Source: Anaerolineae bacterium CG2_30_64_16
Lineage (GTDB): Bacteria; Chloroflexota; Anaerolineae; CG2-30-64-16
Direction: 5' to 3'
Assembly: GCA_001871755.1 (NCBI GenBank)
Contig: MNXL01000119.1
Coordinates: 1 to 5,859, forward strand
DNA length: 5,859 bases
Positions 5,792 through 5,859 of the stretch are shown piece by piece. Below the pieces are notes generated by a model, which worked only from the letters and a program-made list of their open reading frames with translations, did no database searches and had not been told where the DNA came from. Numbering within the stretch: position 1 is the stretch's first letter; the number at the start of each line of letters is the position of its first letter. A program made the position numbers and the translations under genes.

Positions 5792-5859
5792 AACCAGGTG
5801 GCCAACACGGGCATTCGGAAAACAGGACGCAGGCCCGGAGGAGGCGCTGTCGTGGATGA
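5788..5859 (+). CDS. Short ATGA-coupled ORF at the right edge, uncertain
   Basis: An ATG at 5788 overlaps the HEAT stop as ATGA and follows a strong ribosome binding site. The frame gives only 23 residues, Arg-rich at the end (MKPGGQHGH...RRRRCRG), and stops at the last three bases of the window. The peptide matches nothing I know. The frame starting at 5811 instead reads AFGKQDAGPEEALSWM with no stop to the window edge, which looks more like normal protein, so a frameshift or a different gene start downstream is possible. Function cannot be assigned. Confidence 0.25.
   Translation: MKPGGQHGHSENRTQARRRRCRG

Overview
The window is GC-rich bacterial DNA that reads like an accessory or defence island of a Chloroflexota-type genome (Anaerolineae or a relative). 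That guess rests on style, not on a phylogenetic marker. The clues are a lipoprotein with long Pro/Thr linkers (repeats of the TPLPT / TATP kind) and an SH3b domain with a WFEICCVN-type core, short Ala/Pro-rich HEAT-repeat proteins, and a G-rich GGGGTCAG-type repeat. All convincing genes lie on the + strand.

Layout. Positions 1-44 hold a degenerate G-rich short repeat. It runs directly into a HEAT-repeat gene (45-551, GTG start or 5'-incomplete). Next comes a 774-residue DUF262-DUF1524-DUF4268 fusion (631-2955), a GmrSD-like candidate modification-dependent nuclease. A 65-codon ORF overlapping its 3' end (2933-3130, TTG start) encodes a partial Mrr_N-like winged helix that looks degraded. A well-expressed-looking gene with a good Shine-Dalgarno sequence (3158-4312) encodes two HARE-HTH domains followed by an Mrr-type PD-(D/E)XK nuclease. 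A 178-bp gap (4313-4490) holds only small inverted repeats and a strong ribosome binding site. The next gene is a secreted lipoprotein with SH3b and a DUF4352-like C-terminal domain (4491-5594). Two bases after its stop codon begins a start-less copy of the HEAT 3' end (5597-5791), followed by a tiny ATGA-coupled ORF that ends at the window edge.

How the parts may work together. The two nuclease genes and the winged-helix remnant look like a type IV (modified-DNA) restriction locus. GmrSD-family proteins couple a DUF262 nucleotide-dependent module to an HNH-like DUF1524 nuclease, and HARE-HTH domains have been proposed to read DNA modification. The most unusual structural fact is that two diverged, ungapped 195-bp copies of the HEAT 3' end (357-551 and 5597-5791) flank the nuclease/lipoprotein block in direct orientation, about 5.2 kb apart. 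This suggests insertion into, or duplication of, a HEAT-repeat gene cassette. No CRISPR array, tRNA, rRNA, transposase or convincing intrinsic terminator was seen.
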